Assembly (NCBI GenBank): GCA_030762895.1
Contig: CM061065.1
Coordinates: 68,122,200 to 68,186,199 of the forward strand
Reading direction: 5' to 3'
Source: Sophora flavescens
Taxonomy: Eukaryota > Streptophyta > Magnoliopsida > Fabales > Fabaceae
DNA: 64,000 nt
The notes beneath the pieces were generated by a model that was not told the DNA's origin, ran no database searches, and saw only the letters and a list, made by a program, of their open reading frames with translations. Positions 33,994 to 45,304 of this stretch are shown here, piece after piece (the stretch's first letter is position 1; the number at the start of each line of letters is the position of its first letter). A program made the position numbers and the translations under genes.

Positions 33994-34752
33994 TGTTGAA
34001 TATTTGGCAAGTGTACCAAATCGCTACAAGCAATAAAGTGAGAGTAGAGTATCGTTCCCAACGAGGATTGTGATCAAGTATCAACGTGGCTTAGGCAATA
34101 GCTATTTGAACCAATGAATGTCATGTTTGTAAAAGAGTTTTTATGAATTTTTGATTACAAGTTGTCACAAGAATGAATGAATGCAATGCAAGTAAAGAAT
34201 GAATTCAATCAAGGCAAAAACAGTTAGGTGTCGGAATCCTCCAATTATTCACTCGATGTAGCTTTATTCAATCCAAATTCCAATTCATTCTACTCAATTG
34301 ACATTAAAATCACTAACTTAGATTTATCCCTAATTCCTTAGGTGATAATCCTTTTGTACTAATTAAGAAGCCTAATTCCTTAGGTCATTCAAGCATTAGC
34401 ACAAACATTAAGCATAAGATTCATAAGAATGCATTGCAATAGAGTTTTATTCCTGGAGCTGAGCGCCCATACACCAGTGCTGAGTGCTGGTTCTTGGCCT
34501 GCACCTGCTGTTTTCTTTTGTTTTTGTCTAGGCTGAGAGCCCGGTTCCAGAGTTGAGCGCTCGGCCTTCAATCCTACATATTTTTTTTACATCTTTTGAG
34601 TATATTTTTAACATAAAAGGATCAAAACTCTAATCCAACTTTATTCATATCAAAGTATGTATTTTCCTATCACTTTTTCTATGATTTCTAAGATTATTTA
34701 CAAACTCTTTCCTAATTACACTTCCAAACTAACATAAATTGCACATTCATCA
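33994..34752 (-). repeat. 5' LTR of Athila-type element 2, internally deleted
   Basis: 759 bases against 1312 in the 3' LTR. The deletion joins ATTCCTGG (~34455) to AGCTGAGCGCC and removes the TATA-like box and much of the GC-rich repeat. Some AGCGC words remain (34457-34565). Confidence 0.88.
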
Positions 34753-36085
34753 AACAGCAAGTCCAAAGACATGATAATGAGCGTGTCCATCTTGCCACGT
34801 AAGCAGACGGAAAGTAATTAGTTGAAGTAAATGAACTGAAACATAAAGTAATCTGGTAGACGAGCTCTAACCTCCACGTCACCAGACGGAGATCTTTATA
34901 ACTCATTAAGAAATAGCAGGTCCGAAGACTTGTTAGACATAAGGATATGCCACGTCATATAGACGAGCAAAGTAAAAAAATTTAATAGACTTAGTCTCTC
35001 TTATAACTGAGTAGACGGAGTTTTTTTAAATGAGCTCCATCCTTAGAATGAAGTAAATGCAATCCGAATCTCTTGAATTTATTTCAAATGATTGATATTT
35101 ATTTCAATAGAATATTTGTTCTTCACATTTGTTTTATCTGCTTTAATGTTTCACCTTGTTGTAAAAGAAACATAGTACAATCAAGAAATGCAAAAAGCAG
35201 AATCATACAAAAAGGATACTGCAAAACGATCTGTACGATGACAACTCTATGACTGAAAAAGATAGATTATACACAAAAGAGGAACAACAAGTGCTCAAGC
35301 TTCACTACTCAGAGGAGTGAACCTCCAATTTCATGCTACCTCGATAACCAAGAGTACTATTCAGCATTGCTACAATCAAGTTATCAGTCACAACTGATAT
35401 CATGCATTAAATGCTATCTCTAAACGGGATTATTCAAAGTAACCGTTAAAGAAATACAAGTGAAGAATAAGGTCACTATAAATTGAATACCTCGGATACT
35501 GAAGAACTGCTCTTGACTGCACAACCTTGCTAGCTGAACTTTTGCCAATCAATATTTACTCATTCTAATATTCCTTCAAGATCAAGAGTCTGTATTCTTT
35601 AGTTTGAATATTGTTATAATATTCAATTGATCTCAAACTATCATATCCTCACACATAGTGAGTTAAGAAGATCAAAAATTAAATCTTTTTGTTAGAGTTA
35701 GAGCTTGAAGAGGCTTTGTAAGAAAGGAATACTTGTAGCATGGAGAGGTGTCGAATACTTGGTTGTAATCTATTTGGAAAAATAGTGGATAAATCCTTCA
35801 AGTCGAAGAGACTGGACATAGCTCTTGGTTGGAAGAGAGTGAACCAGGATAAAATCTCTTGCCTGAATCTTCTATCCCTAAACTCTTCAGTTTTATTTGC
35901 TCATACTAACTGTGGGGTTTTGATATTGCTTTTGTTAAAATCTTTTAAAAAGGATCTTTATCTTTGTATGTGCTTCTGTTTCTATTCTCTTTGAGTGCAA
36001 AAATTGTTTTAAAGGTTGTTTTCGAAAATTATTAACAAACATAATTTAAACACCCCCCCCCCCCCCCCGTGTGTTTGCCTGTGTC
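34753..36085 (+). repeat. 3' LTR of SIRE-like copia element, right part
   Basis: Resumes after the duplicated AACAG. It holds scattered AGACGGA/AGACGAG words like those in 28020-28090. It ends in a C16 run (36053-36068) followed by GTGTGTTTGCCTGTGTCA, the C-rich end style of SIRE-type LTRs. The exact end is not certain. No gene is seen here; the ORF at 35740-35994 has no recognisable product. Confidence 0.5.
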
Positions 36086-36732
36086 AACTTCAAATGTGAC
36101 TTCAAAATGTTTATTTTTTTTGACAAAAACAATTGACTATGTCTCTCTAATTTATTTGCCATAATTAAATAGACTATTTTATCCATTAATTTATATTTTT
36201 TTTAACGATTAAATTCATTAAAAAAAAAGTGGTAAGATGACATAAGTGAAAATTATTTTGGAAGAACCTTTCTATACCATTATGCTTCAATTGTTATTTT
36301 CTTCATAAGTAATCCCTTTGCAGAACGTTTAAATTCAGCCACCCTCGCAAAACCACATCTAGTTCTCTATCTGTGTTGCCAATAGGATGACCAAACAATT
36401 CATATATAAATTCAAGCCTTTAGTTTACTACTTCTACTATTAGACATTGAGACAGACAATAGGAACACATAAATAGTTACTTTCTTCTATTTTTATTCTT
36501 TTCTCACACTGTTCCAAACATGATATTTTTCTCATACCTTTCCTTTATTTTGCTAACATGATAATATTAGTGCGCACCACCTTTATTCTAGAGATTGTTT
36601 AATGTGGAAATCTATAGAAATTGTTACAGCACTAATAAGTAGGAATTGGAATGGTGCGAATAGCAGTGATGTGCATAAATATAAGTAATAGATATAACTA
36701 CACTTGTCAAGGTGAACAGAGCTAGTTTCTTA
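36086..36732. other. AT-rich spacer, 3' flank of receptor kinase
   Basis: No gene or repeat recognised. It would contain the 3' UTR and poly(A) site of the kinase gene on the minus strand, but no signal stands out. Confidence 0.4.
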
Positions 36733-39700
36733 TCACAACAATGGTTCCTTGTGAGGCAACTTCTGTTCGATTGCATGCAACTCCACTATAACATCTTTTA
36801 TGCCCATTCGCTCAGCTGGGATTTCTGCAGAACACGCAACTCCAATCATAGCAAAGGACACCAAACACTCACTAATATTATCTTCTATATCATTGTGCTT
36901 CATAACCCTTCCATGTTCTTCAGTAGATGGGATAAGCAAACGCGAGTCTACTATCTCAGTGATTCCTTCTGGAATTGCCATCTTACAGAACTTGTGTAGG
37001 CTTAGATCCTCACCAAAAGTGCTATCTGTTGGTCTCTTTCCAGTGAGCATCTCTAACAGAAGAATTCCATAGCTGTAAATATCTCCTTGTGGTGACATAT
37101 GGCCACCTCCTCCATACTCTGTTTGATCCAAACAAAAATTCTTTACACAATAATGAAGGAAAGGAGTATTGATAAAGGAATTTTATCAAAATACACATTT
37201 TGTGTACAAGTTTTTTTATACCAACTAACAAGCAATCATGCATGATCAGTGAATAGAAATGTTTGGCTTTTACACTAATGACCTCAAAAGTCACTAGATA
37301 ATATATGATTGATTCACAGTATAAAATACTTTAAATTCACAATTTATCAAAATTAAACTCTTGATAAAATACACCACGCCACACATTGTTTATAAACCAA
37401 TAAGATTTTATAAAATGAATTTGACAGGGTCAATATCCAGAGTTAAGGCTAAAAATTAGTGTTAAGCTAAATACTTTAAAGCATTAGCAAATTTTGAGTA
37501 GTAAGTAAACTATTGCAAGTATGATAGTATCAAAACCAAAGAACAATAAGTTGCAGAGTGCAGACAAAACATGTCATTAACGAATCTTCGTGTAACATTC
37601 CGTGTTTCCACCAACAACATATTGCTCCATATTCTATACTTTTAATATTACATGAAATTTTTACTGTGGCGACATGTTATTGGTTGGGACGAAGAGTCAA
37701 AAAGGACAAGTAATCTCTATCCGAAATTAACAAGATAACTTTTCCTATTGTTAGCACAGATGAAAATTTGTTGTCCCATTTTGGTATATCACACACTGTC
37801 ACCACCCAGGGACGGAGCCAAGCTAAGCATCAACGTTTGGGATGGCCAATTATAAAAGCTAAAGTCAATCCAACAAAAATATACACATTAAATTTTATAC
37901 AAAATATTCATAATTATATGTTCCAAAACGTTAATTATATTAGTAATCTATCGAAACAAGAAATGCCTTTCCTACACGTCAGGAAAATCATCTATAATTA
38001 AATCCACTCTAAACATCTCAGTGATTTTCTTTTCAATGTATACTAACAAACAGTCAGTCAAAAGTTCATTTTTCATTGTGTTACAAAATGTGTAGTCTTG
38101 ACTATATTCATAATTAAAAAAGATTACTACGTAGTAGCGGGAGAAATCAGGAAGTATAAGATAAGGGTTACCATTCTATACATAAGACAAAAACTTTTAC
38201 TTTTATATTTTTTATCAACCAATTACATAAAGTTAATAATTTTAGACTATTAATAATTTCATATCATTTTAAAAAAAAATTAGGGAGGGCCAAGGCTCTC
38301 CTAAACTCACGTAGTTTTGTCCCTGTATCCACCAAAAATATCTTGTCACATATTCTACCTTTTTAACATTATTTGAAATTTTAACTCATGTGGTAAGATA
38401 TTATTGGTAGACAGAATGTGATACATCAAATTAAGACAACAAATCTTCATCCTATTAACATATGCTAATTTATAATCAGAACAATCGGTAAAACATTTTA
38501 AAAGATGGTGAGGAATGAAAAACATTTTACCGGGGGGAACATATCCAATTGTTCCTTTAATTGCAGAGGAACTAGCTCGCTCTCTACTGGAATGACCTGT
38601 ATCCTCATCAAGGAGCCTAGCTAACCCAAAGTCTCCCAAGTGGGCAACTATGTCATCATCAAGAATGACATTGCTCGGCTTAATATCACAATGAACTATA
38701 ACTTGCTCGGATTCATTGTGAAGATAATCCAATGCATTAGCTACATCAAGAGCAATACTTATCCATTGTGCAAGGTTGAGGTTTAGCTCTTGAGATTCAT
38801 TGCTGTGCAACAAGCTATCAAGACTTCCATTAGGTATGAACTCAAAAACTATAGCCTTGAAATCTTCACCTTTATAATCAACACTTGAACAAGAAGTTAG
38901 TATGTTAACAAGATTCCGGTGCTTGATTTGTCCCAAAGCTTTGCACTCGGCAATGAAACTCTTTGATGCCCCACGTGTTTGAAGATTCAACACCTTTACT
39001 GCAATAGGTCTTTCAAACTGAGGAAGAGTTCCTTTATACACAGAACCAAAGCTTCCTGTGCCTACTAAATTGGATGAAGAAAATCCATTGGTTGCTTGAT
39101 GTAGGTCTCCATAAGAAACTCTCAAGTACCTATTTTGCACAGATGGCAAAGAGGGCAACTTTTTGTTCTTTTTTCTAAGATAATAGAAACTGATAAAAAC
39201 TATGAAAGAGAGCAAAACCCCTCCAATTACAATGATGGGGATAGTTTTTTTCTTTGCAAAAGAACTCGTGTTTCTTTAAGGGAGAACTAGAGCATGCAGG
39301 CAACTTCAATTCAGGTATCCCACCACAAAGATCCTTGTTTCCAATGAGAGAAAATTCTGTGATGTTACCGAAGACTCCTCCTATTGGAACTTCACCATAG
39401 AGATGGTTATAAGACAGGTCCAAAGCATTCAAGAATGTTAGATTTTCTAGTTCACGTGGGATTGTGCCTGAGAAGTTGTTGTCAGAAAGGTCCAAGAATT
39501 GGAGGGATCTTAAAGAGCCACCCAAGAACGAAGGAATCCTTCCTTGGAAGGAGTTGCTGGCCAGTAACAACTCTATTAATGTTGCACAAGCACCAAGTTC
39601 CAAGGGAATTTCACCAGACAAATTGTTGTGGTTCAGATATAAAATGGAAAGGTGCTTCAAGTTTCCAAACTCTGAAGGAATGAGACCAGTCAAGGAGTTG

Positions 39701-41217
39701 TTAAATAATTTAAGATTTATTAAACCTTCTTGATAGCCAAATGTTTGATTGGGTATATCCCCACTTAAGTCGTTTTCATAAGCTGAAAATGACTGCTACT
39801 TGGTGCAATATCTAAGGGTAAATGGAATTCTTCCTTCAAAATTATTGGTGCTCAGATAAAGTTCAGACAACATAGTAAGATTGCCAATGGCAGTAGGAAT
39901 ATTACCAGAAAAATTGTTTCCTCCCAAGTCCAATATTACAAGATTTTTAAGCTTTCCAATTGAATTTGGAATTGTTCCATGAAAGGAATTCTTTCCCACA
40001 GTAAGGGAAGTCGAGCCAATTAGTTGTCCAATTCCATCAGGTATTATTCCAGATATTTGATTACTCTGCAAACTGAAAAAATCAAGATTGGTAGAAAAGT
40101 TGCTTATTTCATCTGGCAATACACCACCAAATCTATTGAGTTCCAAACTAAGATACCTCAATTCAGTACAATTGGTTAATGAGGAAAGGAAATCCAAATC
40201 ATGAGCTCTTCCACTCCCAAAACTATTACCAGCAATGTTAAACCGCAGAAGTTTTGTTAAGCTTCCCAAGGAAGGAGGAATTGGTCCCTCAAAAATATTT
40301 TCTACTATTTCAAAAAATTGCAACCCTGTGATGTTGGATATTGAAGATGGAAAAGTTCCGGTGAATTGGTTCACTCCAATGAGGAATTTATGAAGTTTGG
40401 GAAAAGCAAGGTGTATATTTGATGGAAGAGTACCAGATAATTGGTTTCCTCCCAGATCAATAACTTGAAGGTTTGAAAGGTTGTAAAGTGAATAAGGGAC
40501 TATACCTGACACATTATTTAAAGGCAATAATAATGCTTCCAAATTTGATAATTTACCCAAAGTATAAGGTATACTTCCTTCCAAATGATTTATTCCAAGT
40601 GATAAATATACAAGTGATGAAAGGTTTCCCAAGGAAGGTGGGATAGTACCAACTAAATTATTGGCACCAAGAAGCAACTGAGTAAGCTGCATCATAGATC
40701 CAAACCATGAGGGAACATTTCCAGTGAGGTTATTGTACAGAAAGTCAATTACCTGAAGATTTGAGCAGTTAGTAAGCTCAATAGGTAACACCCCATGAAG
40801 GTTATTTTTGCGTAAGGCAAGAATCTGCAACCTCTTTAAACGACCAACTTCTCTGGGAATTTCACCATGCAAATTGATATTAGAAAGATTGAGCTTTCTG
40901 AGGAATGTTAAATTTCCCAAGGCTGGTCCTAGAGTACCACCCCAATTTTGATTCTCCAAATGCAAGACAGAGACTCTCATGTGACGGGGACTGCATGTAA
41001 CACCCTGCCATTTGCAGAAATGCAAAGAATCATTCCATGATGGTAAAGAATCAGGAATGCCATTGGTAAGCTTTTCCTTTAAAGCAAGCAAAGCGAGCTT
41101 ATCAGTATTAGAACTCAAAGAAAGAGCCATTGTAGTTGATGGCATGTAAATCAAGGTTTGTGAACTGATATAGACAAGAAACATGATAAGAGTCATCATT
41201 TTTCTGCTAGCCATCAT
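36733..41217 (-). pseudogene. LRR receptor-like kinase (LRR-XII, EFR/Xa21-like), two lesions
   Basis: Exon 1 41217-38531, GT..AG intron 38530-37119, exon 2 37118-36733; about 1020 residues, usual for the family. It has a signal peptide (MTLIMFLVYISS), LRRNT (LALLALKEKL... CKWQGVTC), roughly 20 LRRs (NLSSLVYLSLGINHLEGSIP), a membrane helix (IPIIVIGGVLLSFIVFISF) and a kinase with GTGSFGSVYKG, IAVKVLNL, HCDIKPSN and DFGLA. Cys before the catalytic Asp makes it a non-RD kinase, as in plant immune receptors. Start: TAA directly precedes ATG in frame. Lesions: TAG at 39796-39798 (codon 474, reading otherwise continuous) and a one-base-equivalent shift at ~39245-39260 before the membrane helix. Either a recent pseudogene or base errors. 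Confidence 0.9.
37807..38325. mobile_element. hAT-like non-autonomous element in kinase intron
   Basis: 519 bases with ends CAGGGACGGAGC and (complement of right end) CAGGGACAAAAC; CAGGG ends fit the hAT superfamily. The flanking 8-mers TCACCACC (37799-37806) and TATCCACC (38326-38333) agree at 6 of 8, as in an old 8-bp duplication. The sequence just outside on both sides (37598-37690 and 38330-38415) is also similar (CCACCAA, CATATTCTA, TATTATTGG). Confidence 0.55.
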
Positions 41218-41270
41218 TTAGAAGTTGGGATTAGTAGGAAGATGAAGATACAATCTGGTTGAATGTCTTT

Positions 41271-41280
41271 CTTTTATACC
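41271..41280 (-). promoter_or_regulatory. TATA box of receptor kinase
   Basis: The complement reads GGTATAAAAG, 54-63 bases upstream of the ATG at 41217, with a CCAATGAG-type CAAT motif just upstream (~41283-41290). The next 350 bases upstream are AT-rich with repeated TTAATGATATA words. Confidence 0.55.
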
Positions 41281-41634
41281 ACTCATTGGCTAAATTCCCG
41301 AATGCAAGTGCAAGACTGCAAGAATCCCCATCCAAATTTTGATTTGTCAAAAGCTAAAAAGTATATGATGTAACAATACATCACAAATTTGAGAACCATT
41401 GACATTTGATTAATAATGTTTAAAATCGTGATTAATGGATATACTTATAGTAGATGAGTAATTTGATAATGGATAATTTGGTTAATGATATACAAAATTT
41501 TGGTTAATAAAATTAGTGAATGATTAATGAGTTACCCAATTTTGATGTATCTATTAATCAAATTCAATATATCATTAACCATAATTTTAATATCATTAAA
41601 CTTGTGTCAATTGTTGTCAACTCTATATGATTTC

Positions 41635-42286
41635 AGTTATGCTAAATTGACACAGAAAATGAGACAACATACATATGACACCGTATGAACAAGATCCGAC
41701 AAAGTGCAGATCAGAATGCACTTTCACAGATTTGTAGCACTTTTTTTTTTTTAAATTTAAATTTTTTTTGTAAATAATTTTTTTGATTAAGTATGTGTCA
41801 ATATCTGGTGAACGGGTACAAATATCTGGTGAATTCACCACATATTTGAAGGCATTCACCAGATAATTGAACTACGTTCACCAGATAATCTAAGGCATCC
41901 ACAACCCAATTTTAGTATAGGCATTCACCACATATTCGAAGGCATTCACCAGATAAGTGAACTACGTTCACCAGATAATCTAAGGCATCCAAAACTTGGT
42001 TTTAGTATGGGCATTCACCACATATTCGAAGGCATTCACCAGATAATTGAACTACGTTCACCAGATAATCTAAGACATCCAAAACTTGGTTTTAGTATGG
42101 GCATTCACCATATATTTGAAGGCATTCACCAGATAATTGAACTACGTTCACCAGATAATCTAAGGCATCCAAAACTTGGTTTTAGTATGGGCATTCACCA
42201 CATATTTGAAGGCATTCACCAGATATTTGTATCTCGTTCACCAGATATTGACACATACTCAATCAAAAAATTTATTTACAAAAAAA

Positions 42287-42317
<31 letters not shown>

Positions 42318-42424
42318 CTCAAGATCAAGAAGTGCTCACATTCTGATGTCGCGTTATCGGAAGACTGTTCATCTGATGTCTGCATATATGTTGTCCCCTT
42401 TTCTGTGTCAATTTAGCATTTTTG
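41635..42424. mobile_element. Mutator-like MITE with long inverted repeats and internal 90-bp tandem repeats
   Basis: Flanked by identical 10-mers ATATGATTTC (41625-41634, 42425-42434), the length range of Mutator-like duplications. The arms are inverted repeats of ~200 bases: the left has ATGCTAAATTGACACAG and AAATTTAAATTTTTTTTGTA, with complements at the right end. The centre is ~4 tandem copies of a ~90-base unit (41910, 42010, 42100, 42190) containing GGCATTCACCA, TTCACCAGATAAT and TTTAGTAT. The ORF 42007-42510 is only the translated tandem repeat. No transposase. Confidence 0.8.
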
Positions 42425-42499
42425 ATATGATTTCCAATGCACGATCCCACACCACCCTAGTGGTTGTAAGTAACGATCACTTCTTCAACAACACTAGTG

Positions 42500-42908
42500 G
42501 TGATAAGTGATAACGATAACAGTGACATCACTTGCTGATATACAATCAAATACAAATGACGTTTTGATGCAATTAAGATTAATCGTACGTTCATTAAAAA
42601 ATTATTATATATATATTTATCGTGTAAAATTATAATATAGTTGACAAAATTACCTTTTATTTTATTTTTTTATTTTTAGAAAAAAATTACCTTTTATTTA
42701 AATACATTTTATTGAAATAATCAAAATAGTATCTTTCTCTCTTATTTCATTGAATAAAGATATCAACAGATTCAGTAAAAAAAAAAAAAGATATCGAGAG
42801 AATTAATAAAGTTAATGTCTTTTGATTTCTAAAGTGACACATAAAATAAAAAAAATTTAAAAACAACGTTAGATAAAATATGAAACCAGGGGAGTATTAA
42901 AAACCAAC
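42500..42908. repeat. AT-rich flank sharing sequence with 8658-8760
   Basis: 42505-42610 matches the segment right of the Tat LTR (ACATCACTTGCTGATA). The rest is AT-rich with no gene. Confidence 0.4.
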
Positions 42909-43032
42909 ATGTGGTTGATTTAAGTGGTAAAGATCTTCGGCCCCTTAAGCAAGTGGTCAAGGGTTCGATCTCTGGCTCTTGCGTACTTAGAAAACTGGGA
43001 AACCAAACAACAACAACGACGACAACAACAAC

Positions 43033-43068
<36 letters not shown>
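42909..43068 (+). mobile_element. tRNA-derived SINE-like element
   Basis: Contains a pol III B-box GGTTCGATCTC (42962-42972) about 45 bases after an A-box-like TTAAGTGGTAAAG (~42919-42931), then a short body and a simple tail of AAC and AAT repeats (43010-43068). Size and layout fit plant SINEs. The tail and the next ~130 bases are duplicated at 43208. Confidence 0.55.
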
Positions 43069-43071
<3 letters not shown>

Positions 43072-43228
43072 CTAGTTCAAAAAATTATCTTAATTAATGC
43101 TCACTCATTCTTACTACATTTGGTGAAAATATTATAACATAGATAAAGTTCAAAAAAAAATACTTTCTTATTTTAAAAATGGTAACTTAATTAAAATATT
43201 TTTCTAGATTACTGGGAAACCAAAAAAC

Positions 43229-43264
<36 letters not shown>

Positions 43265-44560
43265 CTAGTTCAAAAAATTATCTTAATTAATGTTCACTCA
43301 TTCTTATTACATTTAGTGAAAATATTAAGACATAGATAAAGTTAAAAAAAAATACTTTCTTATTTTAAGAATGGTAACTTAATTAAAATATTTTTCTAGA
43401 TTAAATTAATTAGAAAGTATTAAGTGAAAATATTAAGACATAGATAATGTTGCATATGTTTTTTTTTTTCCACAAGGGATTGAGTTGGGTTTCAAATTTG
43501 TTTTCAATGAATTATTATTCAGGTTTCAACATATTATTAATATTAATATTAATTTGAAAAATGTATTCACTCCTGTCAATCTTTTCTCTTCTTTATGCTT
43601 CTTCCACCTTTCTTGTTTGCTTTATCTGATCATACATCATAAAGATGATATTTTCTCCTCCTATGAATTCATATTGTCAAACTTTTCACCGTTGAAATTC
43701 TTGCACTTGATATACATGTGTGTAAACCCCCATGATTCTTCTGGTCTGTTGTAGCACATTATTATCAAATATCTTAATCTTAATATATATATATAAAAGT
43801 AAGGTAGTGGTTGAAATATTTTCCCTCCAAGAAAAAGGTAGATAGGTAAGTTCATAAAATTTTCTCTATCCTGAATAAATTGTGTCATTCAATAATAATA
43901 ATAATAATAATAAACTAGTTCAAAAAATTATCTTAATTAATGTTCACTCATTCTTATTACATTTAGTGAAAATATTATGACATAGATAAAGTTCAAAAAA
44001 AAATACTTTCTTATTTTAAAAATGGTAACTTGATTAAAATATTTTTCTAGATTAAATTAATTAGAAAGTATTAAGTGAAAATATTAAGACATGGATAATG
44101 TTGCAAATGTTTTTTTTTTTCCACAAGGGATTGGGTTGGGTTTCAAATTCGTTTTCAATGAATTATTATTCAGGTTTCGACATATTATTAATATTAATAT
44201 TAATATTAATTTGAAAAATGTATTCACTCCTGTCAATCTTTTCTCTTCTTTATGTTTCTTCCACCTTTCTTGTTTGCTTTATCTGATCATACATCATAAA
44301 GATGATCTTTTCTCCTATGAATTCATATTGTCAAACTTTTCACTGTTGAAATTCTTGCACTTGATATACACATGTGTGTGTAAACCCCCATGATTCTTCT
44401 GGTCTGTTACAGCACATTATTATTAAATATCTTAATCTTAATATATATAAAAGTAAGATAGTGGCTGAAATATTTTCACTCCAAGAAAAAGGGTAGATAG
44501 GTAAGTTCATAAAATTTTCTCTATCCTTAATAAATTATGTCATTCAATATTTCTCCAAGG
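43008..44560 (+). repeat. Tandem R-family repeats with (AAT)n heads
   Basis: The module (AAT)n-AACTAGTTCAAAAAATTATC starts at ~43033, 43227 and 43890. The first copy is cut at CTAGATT (43207) where ACTGGGAAACCAAA restarts. The second and third run ~660 bases each through CAAGGGATTGGGTTGGGTTT, ATTATTATTCAGG and GTAAACCCCCATGATTCTTC. Similar copies follow the Helitron at 61590-62880, and a fragment lies at 9530. All short ORFs in these copies are the same repeat translated, not genes. Confidence 0.75.
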
Positions 44561-45304
44561 AAATTATTTCAAAAATTTGAATTGAGGCAATTAATTAAAA
44601 TTGATTCAATTCAAATATTCTCCCTCCAAGAAAAATAATAGATATATAATTTCATAAAATTTTATCTATCTTGAATAAATGGTGTCATTGAATATTACTC
44701 CAAAGAAGGAAATTATTTCGAATATTTGAATCGACTCAATTAATTAAAATTGATTCATATTTGAAATCATTAATCAAATCTTCTATTATCTTTTGAAATC
44801 AGATTAATTTATTTATATGATATCCGAAAATCTAATTGGTATTCAAATAATGTTGATTTTTTATATGAATAATAATTTTATTGCTTTACATATTTCTCCA
44901 TGGTTAAATTGATCTTAAATTCAAAAATATCCACAAAATCAAATCATGATTGATTGAAATTATTATAATTATTATTAGTATTATTCTTCTGATGATGATG
45001 ATGGTAATTATTATGATTGTGATTATGATATTATTATTATTATTATTTCCATTTTTAATTCTCATTATTTAAGTGTTTTAGTCTCTAATGCACTGCACAC
45101 AATACCTTGCATGAAGATTGTCCACCATTAGACCATCGGTGTTCTGTACTACAGCTGAATGTTTGATTTTTTTTTCTTTTTTTCTTTATTATTTTGTCTC
45201 TTTTATTGTAAACTTTTGGTATTTTAGATGATTATTTGGTTTTGATGAGCCAAAATATGAGGATTGATTTTGAATAATGATATTTCTGCTTCAGACTTTG
45301 TAGA
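44561..45304. other. AT-rich region upstream of RPA-like gene
   Basis: Contains a further duplication (CTCCAAGAAAAA, then TCATAAAATTTT(A/C)TCTATC and GTGTCATT at ~44480-44545 and ~44620-44690) and ATT/GAT microsatellite stretches (~44960-45050). Nothing coding. It would hold the promoter of the RPA-like gene. Confidence 0.4.

Larger units (their letters stand above)
28136..34752 (-). mobile_element. Athila-type LTR element 2, minus strand, gag-protease only
   Basis: Exact ends with the 5-bp duplication AACAG (28131-28135 and 34753-34757). In element orientation it starts TGATGAA (34752) and ends TTCAACA (28136). LTRs are 33994-34752 (5') and 28136-29447 (3'). The PBS is at 33970-33987, gag-protease remains at 31440-33841, and the conserved hairpin block at 31222-31258. 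No RT, RNase H or integrase. Protein similarity to elements 1 and 3 is clear but much lower, so it is a different subfamily with the same gene content. Confidence 0.92.

Noticed and set aside
41910..42240. CRISPR-like array
   Set aside because: The direct repeats are ~90-base tandem units without unique spacers, in a plant MITE.
42007..42510. 167-codon ORF with repeated protein text
   Set aside because: It is only the ~90-base tandem repeat read in phase (period divisible by three), inside a MITE.
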